DNA of 64,000 nt from Episyrphus balteatus (GCF_945859705.1 NC_079137.1:35895554-35959553); one strand, 5' to 3'. Positions 21,198 through 34,909 are shown, counted from the stretch's first letter. A program made the numbers and translations. The notes: a model not told the origin generated them from the letters alone.

Positions 21198-24100
21198 ATA
21201 TGATGCTCTCCAAAAATTTTCTTGTTTTGAACCGTCGCACTTTATCAAGAATATAGTATGAGATTTGTATGTAATATAAAAAAAAGTTGCGCATACGTCA
21301 CAGTGACCCTTTTTGTTAAATCATAAGTCGTGCAAAAAAAAAACATAATACCAAATGGGAGATGTTTGGGGAGCTTTTTCATTACTTAAGAGATGAGTTA
21401 AAAATAATAAAGTTTTGTAGTATCATGATTTTGAGGTACAAGTGAGAACAGAAAACCAAGCTTGTTAAAAAAAATAGTAACGCTTTTCACTTTTTAAAAC
21501 ATTTTTTTAACTCTTTAAAAACCACGGGAGCACATATCAAATTTATATAAACAGAATAAAAGCTGATATTTTCTTTCTTATGAACTTTCGACATCAAATC
21601 GAACTTGGCTTAGTTAAGAGTTGAAGTGCATCATAAATTTCGGCTTTAAGATTATCAGTTAGAATTTTATAATTAAGACCAGTTTAAAATTAATTTTCCC
21701 CATCTCCCAAAATATTTTGGAATTGAGTGCAATGTTTCACAACTATATTTCTGTTACTGATATAGGTTGTTCTTAGTTTTAACCCCATTCATACATAACT
21801 GACATTTTATAGTTAAAAAAAGAAATAACATATTTACAATTTACATGTAAATTAGTTAAAAAGGCATACATAGGTATCTTTTAAACATATCAAATAGTAT
21901 ATAACATTGAAACTGCACCCAGTTCCAATTTTAAGTGGACTTTACTCACGCCCATGAAGTTAAAATTGTATTGTATTATTCAAGGATCTCATTACCTACG
22001 TATGGCTTGGTCCTTTTTTCGTAATTTTGGGCGCTAATTAGATTATGTCATATGTCACAATGAATCTAGGAAACAAAAGTTAAAAAGAAACTTAACTAGG
22101 ACATGAACACATGAGACACGTATGAAGAACAATATTGAGGGCTTTCATTATACTAATTGTGTAGAGATACAATATAAATTGTGTTTATATTCAGGAGCGG
22201 CTCTTTTTTGATATAAAAAAGTAGGCGAAAAAAGTCTTACCTATTCTTTTTGGCAGTTTCTCAGTTCAGAGTTTACTAGAATAAGTTCGTCTATAATTAA
22301 ATTAGGCTCGAGTTTAGCAAATTTTCAATAGAAAATCGATGAAAAAAAATCTTAGAACTTTTGGAGAGTAGGTACAATTGATACAGAGTTAAATCGTCCC
22401 AATATGTAAAATGAAGGGTCTACATTTTTTTTTTGTGAAGGGTTTATAAAATAATATCGTTAACTTACTAAAATGACGATAAAGAATTGATTAAGATGCT
22501 TGTAAAAGAACCTGATAATTAAAAGGGTGTTAAATTCATTAATTTGTAACAACATATCATCCGTGGACATTCAATTCCTGCCCCAGGGCGCAAAATTTAA
22601 TCGAGACACCATTGTTTTTATACTCTATCACACCCTTTAATGCGGAAGGGAAAACTAGGTGCCCTTGTTGGTAGTTTTATGCTATGAACAAATAACAAAA
22701 GAACAACATATCACACGAACAAGGAGTATTCATTTATCCTTGAGGAAATCATTTATAATGTGCACAGTGCACACACTTTATAAGATGAGCTGTATGATAA
22801 AAGATATAGTAATATGAGCATACCTACAGTAACTTGATGCTTTTAATTTTGTAAGTCTAGAAAGTTTATTCATAGAAGTCAAACAGAAATATTGCGTGAA
22901 ATAGGTCTCAAAATGTAGCATTAAGAAATGTTCGTCTTTTTTGGTCTATTTTCTGTAATTTCAGAAAAAAATGTTTAAGAAGCATTTCAGAGTGTTTGAA
23001 ATGTATTTTCAAGTTTGGAAAAGTTTTCACATCAAATTTAAAGTATATTAATTTAGTTTCTTTGGTTATGGTTGTTTTTTAACTACTTCACATATAATTA
23101 TGAGAAAATTGAAAATGGACAAAACGCACGCCCGTTTGCTCGCGCCTGTGATTTCATCTGTACTCACCTTCGAACAAATGACAATTGTACTATTCATCGG
23201 CGTTTAAAATTTGGTTTTAAGGCCTGGTACACATATGCGGTTTACTTTTTGGAAATTCGAGATGATTGATTTTATTGGACTTTCAAACCAAAGCGCGTCA
23301 TTGTGTGAAACTGCTTTCTCAGCATGCTTCTTTAAGTCTTTTACAGATATTTTTGTTAGAAATGTTTAGTCTTGTATTCTCTACTACTTTGAGACAACTA
23401 ATCATCGGATTTTTCTTATTTTTTTTTGAGAATTCGACGATCATCAAATTGATTTGTTTTTCGTTTTCTCCCAAAACCGACCTTATAACCAGTTGTACTT
23501 AATTTTTTTAAACTTCTTAGGAATTTATTTTAATGCAGTTTGATTTATTTAATGCTCTTTAATGATTTTTCATTTTTGTCACTGTGTGCTTTTTTTGACT
23601 ATAGTCTTTTAGTAAAATAATGATTAATTGAAAAAAACATTTGAGACATTAATAAAGGTAATGGCTAACTTCTCAGCTCCAAAGAATAAGAATTGAAGCT
23701 TTGAGATTCAAATACATTATTTGTAAATATTGCATTGCGTGCTCTTTTTTGTCCAGCCTAAAATGGACCCTTTTAAGAACTTAAATTATTTTCTTTTTCG
23801 TTTCAAGCATTTTTGACATTATTTCGAAAGGAGCATAAGGATAGTAATAGACTTTCTTAGTCACTACTTAGGGATAGTTTATTGATGTCTCGGGGAGCGA
23901 GAACAGCATAAATGTGAAAGTTCGGATAGTGCGTACTTTATTTTGTCCAGTATTGTATATCTATAGAGACTATTTAAAGAGACCACAGCTGACGAAATAA
24001 TAGAACCATATTGTTCCCTCGATTTTTTTTCCGTAGTACCAACTCCAATATAAAGTACGTACGGTACAGCTTGTAACAACTGTTGGAAAATAAAAGCAAA

Positions 24101-26899
24101 GTTTGCAAATTTATTGGTTAGTCAAAATTGCATCGTGGCAAAATATAAACAAAAGTAAAAAAGTGAAAGTTTAATAATTGAAATTTGTGATAACGGATAT
24201 GAGTTTTTACCAGGATGAAGAGGAAAAAATTTTTCACATGCGAATCTCCTTAATTTGCACAACCCAAACTATTTTCACATACCTCAAAATGGATTTTCAA
24301 GTGGGCAAAATTAAAGTGATTCGAATGTGAGAAATTTTTTTCCGCTACCGAGTTATATATATCTTTGGAACAAACATTAAAGTGGCAAAATATCTTTGAA
24401 GTTTGAGTTCTTTTTTTACTCGTTGGCAAAGTGAGATGAAACATAAAACAAATTTAAAATAAAACTTATTCTTTACAAAGTTGGAATTATATAAAATCAT
24501 CTTGGTAATATTTCGCTAATAAAGCGAAACGAGGCACAGTTGTTTTTTTTTTTTTTTCTGAAAATAAGATGGTTTTATTTCTTTTCGTGGAAAAGAAATA
24601 AAGCCAAATGTTGAAAATTGGCGTTATTTTTTTTTTGAAAATTAAAATTAGGCCAATTTTCGAAAGGCTGCCTAATTTCACTTGGGCGTATAGCGTATTT
24701 ATTGACACCAAAAAATAATCTTTTGGATTATTTAATATGAACATTTATAGTAATAATATGTTATAAAATAGTTTTTATTTTATTCCCGAATTTGATTCGG
24801 AACTTATGACCCAGTAAAGTGGGACATTAGCCTCGAAAAAAAATTCAAGACTTGTGTCCCTGGGACTTATGCGCCACCCAAATTAGGTTCTGATTGATCT
24901 TGTCGGCAACTAACTTGTTGTTGTACTGAGCAATCTTTTCGTTTTCTTTTATCTACTTCAGTAAAGTTATGGGTGACAGTATTGTATTTCTACCTTTAGA
25001 TAGAGATTCAGACTTTTAGGAGCAATAAGCTCACCAAAATTGATCAAAGGTAAAATATTATTGTAAATTTTGTGCCTGTGGGATATGACCCTATATCTTT
25101 CCCATAAACGCTGAATAATATTAAGCCTTTCTTCTTACATTTGAATACTAACGAGATTAAGGTTTACTTATCATTGTTTCTTTTAGAATATTGTTTTTTT
25201 CTTCTTGCTGGTACTTACATTTAATTATTATTTTTCTATTTACATAGAAGGCTCCACCCAAAAACTTATGAGGGTGAATCTCTCACCCCCAAATCAAATG
25301 AAAATGTGAAAGACATAAGTGTAAATTAAGCTTTTCACCACAATCCCCGATGTCGGTGCGGTGGATTGGAACAAAGTTTGGCGCCACTTTTCTGCATGAT
25401 ACATTCTTCGACAAAGATTTTCATACCCTTTGGAAAATTGAAAAGCAACTAGGTCATAAAAGCGCCGGCGCCATATTTGTTAGACTTTACAGACCGAAGA
25501 AAATACGGAAAAAGATGGTGTTGCTAGTGCCTGGTGATATGGGTGGTGGGTGTAATGTTAAGCCATACTATACACCATTTGCGCGACAATGGTCAATAAA
25601 AATGACATAAAGGGAAATGATATACAGCGCATCCGTTACACCTCTCTTCCTCTTCAAAATAAGGGTGTGTCACTCAACTCTGTACAATGCTTTATACATT
25701 TATGTATACAGTATATCTTTTTGCAAAGCTATGAAATGGTTTAGAATTTCAGCAAAGTCTTTATTTTTGTAAACTTGTCTAAGAATTTAGACACAAAACC
25801 TATAGCAGGACAAAAGTTTTAATTTTAAAACACCACTATTATTGACGCTTTTTAGCGTGTCGGAATTGTATAGTTATTCAAAGCCTTTTGAAAGGTAAAT
25901 CGTTTGATTTGAGGTGGTTGAATGGAGGTTTCGTGAGAAATGTTCACGATTGAAGGTCGTTAGGAATTTCATACTTTTTTTTTTTTCTTTCAGTTTAATA
26001 ATTTAGTTTTCGATTTCTTTTCTCTTAGGAAGCATTTTAGAAAGAATTTGAACTTCCTTGAACTTTGTGGCGGCTATGAAGCTAGTTATAGGTTATTTGC
26101 GGCAGTATAACTCATAAGAATGGTTATAGATGGTGGTGAAGTTTATGCGAAGTCATAGTTGAAGAAAAGGTATTATCATAGTGGAATGGGGGTTTGGTTA
26201 TTATATTAATGGCATTTAGGCAGAGCGGTTAATGAATTCAAAGGGGTTTGAGCTTATATTTTGTGACACACAGGGTTAAGGTAGGTTAAATAAATAGCTT
26301 TATATTTATATGGATCTCGAAAAAAAAAAACAAAAACAGTTTTGTTTATTTTATTTAACCAGCAGGTGCATTATTACGAAAATGTAGAAGAATATAAATC
26401 ATGAGCAGGTATATTTTGTTATAGGTCTTTGGTGGTTATCTGTAAGCCTGCTGAACAATGTTTGGATCTTTTTTTTATTTATAATATAAATAACTTTAAT
26501 ACACGATCCTACAAAATCATCCTGATACAAAATCAAAAAAGAAAACATCTACTTTATTTGAAAAGAACTTTTTGCTTAACACTTAAATTTTTGTAGTCAA
26601 AACCGCTGAAGGTTGTGCTGTGTTTTTTGACATCTATTTTTGTATATGGTCCTGGTGTCTTTCAAACGATTTTGGATACCGTTGAGGTCGGAAATACATT
26701 AGCACTTGAATAAAATGTCAAAGTTTTGGTATAGATGAGAAGGTACTACTGAAGCTCCTGGTGGTTCTTCAGATCAGTAGGTACTATAGTGAGGTCCCTA
26801 ATGGCAGATAAGCAGATCCTTTTAAGGCCCTGGTCCATGGTGGCACTCTTAAACACCAGGTAATAGCTCTTACAGATCAAAAGTGATACTCGTAGTATA
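21198..26899. other. Long non-coding AT-rich region
   Basis: Reading both strands I find no convincing exon or RNA gene. One hairpin repeat is listed separately at 24222-24343. An 86-codon frame at 25350-25610 is unusually protein-like for this region but matches no family I recognise. The part at 21270-21330 shares AAAGTTGCGCATACGTCAC..TGACCC text with 51965-52000 and may be a dispersed repeat. Confidence 0.5.
24222..24343. repeat. Short imperfect hairpin repeat
   Basis: GGAAAAAATTTTTCACATGCGAATC at the left pairs with GATTCGAATGTGAGAAATTTTTTTCC at the right, and inner segments TTAATTTGCAC and GGCAAAATTAA also pair. It is a MITE-like hairpin of about 120 bp. No target duplication was found. 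Confidence 0.6.
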
Positions 26900-27442
26900 T
26901 ACACTTAGGAGCAAAAAAAAGAATCAAACTTTGCGTTCTGTAAAAACGATAATTGGTGAGGATGCAATTGACACACATAAATGTTAATTGCACCATTAAA
27001 AAGCTTAAAACAAAAGCTTTAAATCAATGCTAGGAAATTAAAAACCCGTTCACTTTATAAAGTTCCAATCAACATAAATGAAGTATGTGAGGAAAAAAAA
27101 AACTGAAATTGAAACAGAGAGTATCTGCAAAATTTACCATTTAAGAAAAATTACGTGCAATTTATTGACAGATAACGTCAATAGTAACGTAAGCAAAAAA
27201 AACTGAAGTTGAAGCAGAGAGTATCAAGAAAATTTAACATTAAAAAAAATGAAGTGCAATTTATTGACAGACAGCGATGATACTATCGTACGCATTTTTA
27301 TGTTTTTACCAACAATTCAAAGTAAAAAATTCAAGCTTTTAGATGAGACCATGAGACTTGAAGAAACATTATTTTATCCATTGCATTTTTTGTTTTTAAT
27401 ATAAATAATTTATTTGATTCCGTTTTTTTGCTCCTAAGTGTA
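26900..27442. mobile_element. Tc1/mariner-like MITE with TA duplication
   Basis: The element at 26902-27440 (539 bp) begins CACTTAGGAGCAAAAAAAAG and ends with its complement TTTTTTTGCTCCTAAGTG. TA flanks both ends. Inside, a segment of about 100 bp is repeated in tandem (about 27090-27165 and 27185-27270, both with GAAGCAGAGAGTATC-type and GCAATTTATTGACAGA text). There is no transposase. Confidence 0.8.
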
Positions 27443-27530
27443 GATTTAAGCCATTCTAACCTGGTGAAAATCCTTACATTTATTCCGATTTCAGCGCCGA
27501 GATGAGTTTCTATGTTCGTTTTTGTTTTTT

Positions 27531-27744
27531 AAGCCTGGTAAGCAGATCTAGATAAATTTTAGCTGACATTTAGTATCTCCGTTTTTCTTCACTTTTTTTT
27601 GCATGCACTAAATTGTGACAGATAACTAATGTATGGAGCTGCGCACAACTCCGTTGAAATTCATGATTAAATTTTTAGCTCGGCTAAATTTTTTCTATAA
27701 TTTGTATGGGAGCTAAAATTTCGTTCGATCTGCGTACTAGGCTT
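27531..27744. mobile_element. 214-bp MITE, AAGCCTRGTA ends
   Basis: The left end AAGCCTGGTAAGCAGATC and right end GATCTGCGTACTAGGCTT are inverted repeats. Inside, AAATTTTAGCT is also mirrored. A diverged half copy is at 34841-34909, so this is a dispersed family. Confidence 0.7.
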
Positions 27745-28084
27745 TCTTTAAGGTATATCTAATAGTGATGATTCGATCCGGGTACAGAGTTTGTTGTAGA
27801 TGTCATAAAGTTTCGTTACGTGTGCCTCGACTTTATGGACAGCTATCGATGGCGAAATGGGTTTGCAGAGTGTATAAAACACCAGCACAGTGCACAGGGC
27901 AAGTACTTGCAGTCAATTACTTGTAGTCAATTGGTCCAGAGATCAGAATACCTTATAAGAATGTCTATGTATTTAGAATTGAGCAACGCAGGTATGATGC
28001 ACTTCATTGTAGACTTATAATAATCCTCCAGTAGCAAAAAGAACATCCTGGAAGAAAGAAAACAAAGTAAATTGAATTTGTGAA

Positions 28085-28250
28085 TTTGAAAAACGCAAAT
28101 TGCTCTATATCTCCCAAACTATTGGCGCTGAAAAACAGTGGATTTATACAAGAAAAGATATTTATGTATATTACCTACAACTTTGGTCAAGTAACTTATT
28201 CGGTGAAGCCATTAGTTTGGGAGATATAGACTAATTCACGTTTTTCAAAA
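28085..28250. repeat. Imperfect hairpin repeat
   Basis: TTTGAAAAACG...CTCTATATCTCCCAAACTA at the left is inverted at the right as TAGTTTGGGAGATATAGACT...CGTTTTTCAAA. The arms are about 50 bp and the loop about 60 bp. Confidence 0.7.
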
Positions 28251-28599
28251 TGACGGATTTCGCCAGGGGGTGGCGTCCCGAAAACTAGGACTTAAGCTTT
28301 CTACTCTTCTTTCAGATTTGAAAAAATCAGCCTTCCTTTATTTCGTTCCACAATATGCCTGCTTTTTTACTTACTTTCCTGTATGATCATTTGAAGTCTT
28401 GAGAAAATTTAAGGACCATAATATTGGTGCATTGAAGTTCGCTCCAAGTTAGCTGTTAAGTTGTGTTTTATGTGAGTGGAAGGGACCTTAATTTTTCTTA
28501 AAGCATGATACACTTCTTTATGACATGGATACATTTAGAGACTTAACCACAAAAGGCATTAAAAAATCAAAAGTGCTATAGCCTGTCACAGAGTGTTGC

Positions 28600-28752
28600 T
28601 CTTGTCACCATTGTCACATTTGTCATTCTTGTCGTTCTTATTGTTTTGAATCTTACCATTCTAGTCACTCTTGACGTTCTTATCGATTTTGTCGCTCTTG
28701 TCATTCTTTTCGATCTTGTCGCTTTTATCACCCTGTCACTCTTGTCGCCAAC
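28600..28752 (+). repeat. Degenerate 9-bp repeat (CTTGTCRYT-like)
   Basis: About 16 units of variants of CTTGTCACT, CTTGTCGTT and CTTATCGAT lie in a row. The reverse strand gives a spurious Thr/Arg/Val/Met-rich open frame. Confidence 0.75.
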
Positions 28753-28940
28753 ATACATACCCTGGACTTACCCTTAAAGCGTAATTATTTTTTTAATTAT
28801 AACTTAACTGTTTCCTTCGTCCTCGTCGTTTTCATTTGGAATGAGTGATTTAAGGATATTTGTAGTAATTTCGAAAGCTATAATTTAACAACAGGTGACA
28901 CAAAACCTTGATAAAAAAAGAAAACAAAAACGCCTAAATT

Positions 28941-30081
28941 GTTATGTACAGTGGCGTATCCAGAAAAAAATTTGGAGGGGGCTAGGCAAACATTTTTTAG
29001 AGGGGTACGAAAAATTTTTCTCTCTATTTTATTCACCTTTGATCGAGAGTGAAGCGCTGTGCTGCGATACTGAAAGTGGTATAGTAGCATTTAACTGCTC
29101 TCGACGTCGACAGCTTCGTACTGCTGTCTCCTGTTTTTAAAGTTCTTGTTCCGCAATTCGACCGAAAGTGAATTGAAATCACTTTTAGATTTCACGTGAA
29201 ATAAAATATCATATTCTTCATTTGGATCAATTTCAAAAACTTCGAAATTGCTTCGAACTGTCATAGCTGAAGGATCATCCTTTTTAATTTTGTTTCTGAA
29301 GTTAAATTATTACTGCTGGATGCAATTTTATCGGCAATTTTAATGAAAAAAAAAGAAGAATTCAAGAGAAAAAATAAGGAGACACAAATAAGTTATGATA
29401 ATATTTTGTCCAAAAATTATAGATTCATTGAAAAAGGCACCAAATTTACAAACAGAAATAATGTGAATTGAATTCGATCAGAAAATCTAAATGAGTGAAA
29501 AATGCAGAAAGTGAAAGTCTAGAAACTAATTTTCCATTAAATTATTTTAGATGTTTAATTCGAAATATATATTTTTTCGTAATATGTTGCTTTTATAATC
29601 CGAATTCGAAGTCCAAACTGGCATTTGCTGAAAGAAACCATTAGTTACATATGTTGACCACTAAGATTTTGAGATATCAAATATTTCTATTTCCAATAGC
29701 TTTGAGAAGTATATAATTTTTGAAAAAAGTGTTTATCGAGATTGCATAAGAACTTTTGCAAGATTACACGGTGATGATATTCGACGTACGTATTATATTA
29801 AAAAGTGATCTGAAGAATTTCGAATTGGACTTAAATCCGAAAAAAACCACCCAACCCCCAGCTACAGCTAAGGCTCTTACTCAAACAAACACAAATAGCC
29901 GTTTCAGAACTTGGAGGGGGCTCGAGCATCTGAGCTGCCTCTAAATCTATAAGATTTACGAACAAGTTTCAGTGAAGCATATACATTACAATGAAATTAT
30001 GTAAAAAATAACATGATCTGGAAGGCTTGGGGGGGGCTTGAGCCCCCTGAGCCCCCCCCTCAATACGCCACTGGTTATGTA
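28941..30081. mobile_element. hAT-like non-autonomous element, copy 1 (CAGTGGCGTAT ends)
   Basis: The element at 28949-30073 (1125 bp) begins CAGTGGCGTATCCAG and ends AATACGCCACTG, with G-rich and C-rich runs just inside both ends. A perfect 8-bp duplication GTTATGTA flanks it (28941-28948, 30074-30081). A diverged copy is at 47458-48456. Shared interior text includes GTGAAGCGCTGTGCTGCGA and GTATAGTAGCATTT. There is no transposase, so it would be moved in trans. Confidence 0.9.
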
Positions 30082-30857
30082 CGATTATTATTGTGAAGAA
30101 CCACCCTCAACCTAATAACAGTTTAACGAAATCGATTTATAATAATCGAATATATCTCAATTTTCATTTCAACTCTTTCAATTAAGATAACAAAAACCAA
30201 CCCTCTCTATTAATAAAACTAAATACAACAAAAAAATAAATTCGACAATTCATTCACAAATTGACATCTATAGCATTGTTTCAAATCTTAATCAATCAAC
30301 TATGTATTTTGTATACCTATGATAGAAAAAAAATTTAACCCTCATTTAACGCATTTTAACATTTGTCATAATCTTCAAACCTTCACAAATATTTTGGAGT
30401 TAGATATACACTTTTCTTATGCTGGTTTGCGTGACACACAAATATTGGACACGTGTGTTATGTATTTGAACATACAAAAAAAAAAATAAAGTTTGGCTAA
30501 ATGTAGCTCAAGATATTGCAACATATGGATTCATATAATTAATTAGATATAATTTAGGGGTAAGCATATAAAAAAAGTCATCCCCATAACACAAACCATA
30601 CAATAGACAAAAAAAAGAAGACTATCATGAAAATATAACCACATTCTTATTGTTTCAACGCCCCCTCATGATTTTTTTTCTGTTGTGTTGTTTTTTTTAT
30701 GTTGCTATTTTATTACTTAGATTTTATCTTCAACGTTGGGTTTTGTTTTTATAAATACAATCCTCTTCAATTGATTATGTACTGAAATATTTACATATAC
30801 CAACTCATTTGTTTTTGAAAATCCAAATAATTTTATGTAGGTAAATTCAAAATTGGT
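30082..30857. other. Non-coding AT-rich stretch
   Basis: I see nothing beyond poly-A/T runs and simple AT-rich sequence here. Confidence 0.5.
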
Positions 30858-31743
30858 TAGGGGAAAGTGGCTTTAAATGGCCCCGAATGTAAAATAGTTT
30901 ACTTGCTAGAATGCCTAGAATCGAAGAGAATTAGAAAGTTTTTATCTGGCAGCACCAACATATACGAAATTGAACAACTTCAAGCTATTGTTTGAAATTT
31001 ACCTGGCCAATCCGTCTCTAGCCAACTCTAAAAGTAGATCCACTAAAATGTTCCTAAAACATTGAATTTCTGAGAAAGCAATTAATGTATGGTAGCATGA
31101 AGGATTTCTTATCAATTTACTGAAATAAGTTGGCATATTACTATTTCAGTTTTTTCGGTATTAAAAAACTTAACAAAAAGAACCCAAAACGGGTAAAATG
31201 GCCTACTTATTATTCGGGTAAAATGGTTGGTAAATAAAAATAATCTACACTCTACAGAGAGGCAGTCCTGAACTGAGGATGCATTATCAAAAGCCTTTGA
31301 TGCTGTCATAAAAATAAAGAAATAAGCTAGAAAAAGCATCCAAAACATTCGGAGTTCCAAAAACTACTCTAAAAAGACGAGCAACCAACAAAAACAAAAT
31401 TCTGAATGGCTCACAGAAATGTCTAGGAAGATTTAGCACCCTTTTTTCACGAAATGAAAAAGAAGCTCTTGACTATTTTTTGCTTTTAGAGTCAAGTATG
31501 TTTCGACTCACATACACGGATATTCGGATACTCGGATACTTGCGTACCAGTACGTCATTTTACCCGTCATTTTACGTTTTAAAAATTAAATACTTTTTGG
31601 AACTTTTTTAACTCGTAAAACAAAAAAATGTGACAGTAGTTATTGATTAAACATTGAAAAGTAACAACATTTAAATTTGAATGTTAATTTTTTAGAAATG
31701 AGACATTTTCCTTTGGGGGGTCATTTTAGGAAATTTTCCCCTA
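30858..31743 (+). mobile_element. Second pogo-like transposon relic, TA-flanked
   Basis: The element at 30860-31741 (882 bp) begins GGGGAAAGTGGC and ends with GGAAATTTTCCCC; TA lies directly outside both ends. Inner motifs GGGTAAAATGG and its complement recur at 31195, 31216 and 31560. The interior keeps a piece of a transposase DNA-binding domain on the plus strand. Confidence 0.8.
31278..31500 (+). pseudogene. pogo/psq-type helix-turn-helix transposase fragment
   Basis: Reading the plus strand gives KASKTFGVPKTTLKRRATNKN, followed by GSQKCLGRFSTLFSRNEKEA and a Leu-rich segment. This is the N-terminal psq-like helix-turn-helix typical of pogo-family transposases in insects. Upstream there are in-frame stops and downstream the catalytic domain is gone. 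It is dead, but it confirms the class of the surrounding element. Confidence 0.7.
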
Positions 31744-34700
31744 AGTTTAAGCATAGTTATCAACTAAATTTAAACAAGTTTAAAGCAAGATGTCAAATTG
31801 ATAAGTATATACACCTTCAACAAATAAAATAAGTGACTGCATCGCAATCTTGCAGAAAGACGCGAAAGTTTGTAAGAAATTATTTAACGATGATAATGAA
31901 TGTGAAAAAGGGGGCCTCGCAATTCTGTCTGTCTCTAAGTCTGTTTAATATTTAACTGTACAACATAACTAACCATCAACATCAAAACTTTACCTAAGGG
32001 TTCAAAACGTTGTCTCAGCATTGACATAACGGATACGATACACTGTACGGTGTGTCCCCTTTAGTTCAACCTTAAATACGAAGATCTATATGTACAAGAA
32101 TCAGATTTGTAAAGGGCGTTTCATCACTACTATATTGCAGTTAACTTTTATTTTGCAGGCTGCATTGTCTTAAAGGGTTGTAAGGTAAATACTGGGTGCT
32201 GCTGATACAAAGTTCTTTTTTAAATCTAAAATAAAAAGTAATTTCAAACCTAAAACCTGACTACCTTACCTACTTCAAAACCACACTCTAAAAGGTATAA
32301 AATAAGAAAATATTCTCATCTTAAATTTGTACGTGATGTTTATTCTCATCCTACGTTCCACTTAAGTCTGTTAGCAGATTGCAATTTCATCTTAAAAGCC
32401 AAGTCATATCTCGCCAAGTCTAGCTTTAGAAAGACATACATACGTATGTATATGGATTATGGAGTCAGCAGATCAAGGTGGTTGAAACGTTCAATAATTT
32501 GTCTTTTTCACCAGAATTCTGGGTTTCGAATATACCAACCAAGACAGCCCAAGAATTTTTATTTACATATGTTTTGCAATTTTTTTTAGCTGTAACTTTT
32601 TGTATGAAATTAAAAATTGGTGCAACAGAATTTGTTAATAATTTTAAAATTTTTGTGAAAATTTGCTTGTAAATTCTAAGTTGGTGTGGAAACTAAATGG
32701 ACCATTTTCGTGGAATCGTAAAACTTCTAATTAATTGTACTTTTTGACATTGAGGCGCTAGTGTAGGTGTTTTCGATATTTTCTACAAATTTTAATATAA
32801 TTTAAAGTTTCCACGATAGCTGGAAGTGGTCCACAGCTTTGATGATCTGTAGACTGTAAGTAAGTTCAGTGAGTTAAGGTTTTTGTGATTTTGAAAGTCC
32901 TTATATCACCGAAAGTTCTCATGCTATGTAAGTACCTGAAAACTTATAAGGTTCTTTATTTTTACTTGTTCAACAAGTAATGCGAGTTTCATATGGTTTG
33001 AATATCTATCTTCCAATCAAAGTATTACGACTTTTTTTCAAGATGTGCCTATTCAACTGATGAGTAGTGTATAAAATAGCATGTGAAAGAAAAAATAGTG
33101 CAGTGCACCTGGTGACAGTGACATCAATATGATTGTTGATAAAAGTTAAAATAAATAAAAAAGAAAAAAAAAAAACAACAATTATATTCTTTTCGAAGGA
33201 ATGGTAAAAGCTCATTTGGTGAAAAGCGAAAACCTTACCACACTTTTCTTTTTACCAAGGTATGTATATGAACACTTTGCATTCTGTATGCTTTTGAAGG
33301 ATATACAAATACAAATATAGTTATAACTGTAAAAACACCAAAGACTTCTCCCGCCGACACTGAATATTGCGTGCGAGTTGACTATAAAGGTTCTAAAAAA
33401 AATATATATTCATTAGACTTTCAATCCCGCATGGATAAGGCACGTTAAAAAGTACACCACGGACATGCAGAATTACTGTATTTACTGTCAACTTCACTAG
33501 TAAAAGCCTAAATTTTAGTTAAAGTTTGAATACAAAAAAATAAGTGTAAAATGTTTGAAAAAACTACCCCCAATTGAATTATCCCCGTTACAAAGGTTTT
33601 TTCTTTTTATATAAACTTTTGAAGTGAAATGTAGTACAGTGCTTTTTTTACTGTTAGAAAACAAACCCCTAAGGTAGACTTCTTATTTTCACCAACAAAA
33701 AAAAAAATACACTTTGTCTTTTCCGGATTTCAAAATACTATCTTTCAGTTATTTACCGGTTGTCGAGCGATACACGTCGCCATTTTTTAAGTGCAAATAA
33801 AATGTCAATTTCACCATTTTAACATTTTGTATGCAACAATTTTGAATTTGCTTGTTAGTGTCAAATATTTGTTGATATATTTATGACATTGTTGTGATAA
33901 AAAAAAAATTTTAACAACTGACGAAAAAATTTTTGTTTTTTTTTTATTCTTTGCTATAAAAACAATAAATTAAGAATTAAAAACAAAAAATAAAAACTTC
34001 AAGGTTTCTAGAAATCTAGAAAAAAAAAAAAAATATCCAAGTGTACCTATGACTTTTGTGTGCCATTCCGTTGTTTTTTATTTGAGAAAAAAAAATATCA
34101 CATAAAGAGAGATCAAGATTTTTTAATTTCCCTCATCAAATGGATCCGATCTTCATCGAAAGCAATCCAAAGCTGCAGGTGTTTAGACAAAAACTACGTC
34201 AGAAATACTTTGGACACACAATTATGCATGCAATATAAATTTTGGTTTTTTTTTTTGGTAAGTGGGCGTTGGTTATTATGCTTTTTTCTTGTGTAAATTA
34301 GATGAAGAGTTTGTTAAGATCATAGAGTTATATTATTTTTTTTTTTTTCATTATAATGAACAAGATTTAAGTTGTTTCAGTTTTTATTCTAATTTCTGTA
34401 GTTGTTGCTGTTGTAGAAAATGATTTGTTTAATGGTTTTAGTGCATAATTTATGAGGTAAAATTATTTTTTTAATTGTTAGGAAAATCAAAAAAATTTTG
34501 GTGTGTAGGCATCAAGTGTTACTAATTGTCTGTGAAATTTGTTGAAATCTAGGTATTTGATGTTAATTTGTGAAGGTTTTATAAATCACGAAGATTAGTT
34601 ATGAAACATAGATAGACCTTAAAATAATAATTTGAATATAAAATAATACTAACTTGTTACTAAATGGGAAATATAGCTTTTTTCAGTAGAGAACAATTTG

Positions 34701-34840
34701 CTTTTTAATTTTTTTTGTTATTAAAATAAGAACAACAATTTGTTCATAACAAAACAAGATGGGAGTACGAGAACAGAATATGTCACAAAAGCATCGAGCC
34801 TACCTACATTTTTCCGTGTAGGTAGGTACCTACTTAATTT
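31744..34840. other. Non-coding region
   Basis: No exon, RNA gene or bounded transposon was recognised. Short microsatellite-like text (CTGTCTGTCT at about 31926) and many A/T runs occur. Open frames at 32478, 33006 and 34060 are low-complexity and unsupported. Confidence 0.5.
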
Positions 34841-34909
34841 AAGCGCGGCTTAATTTTGGGAGAGATTTGTATTGGAGCTTAAGTTTAGCTCGATTTACGT
34901 ATTAGGCTT
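34841..34909. mobile_element. Half copy of the AAGCCTRGTA MITE
   Basis: GGCTTAATTTTGGGAG..TTTGTATTGGAGCTTAAG..TAGCTCGATTTACGTATTAGGCTT parallels the right half of the element at 27531-27744. The left TIR is degenerate or missing. Confidence 0.5.

Larger units (their letters stand above)
27745..28940. other. Non-coding stretch with a hairpin and a 9-bp repeat
   Basis: It contains the hairpin at 28085-28250 and the degenerate 9-bp repeat at 28600-28752. No gene is supported. A 66-codon frame at 27820 lacks any recognisable feature. Confidence 0.5.

Noticed and set aside
25350..25610. 86-codon open frame with normal-looking amino acid mix
   Set aside because: No family recognised, no splice or promoter support. 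Frames of this length are expected by chance in 64 kb.
28576..28758. Thr/Arg/Val-rich minus-strand frame
   Set aside because: Product of the degenerate 9-bp repeat.
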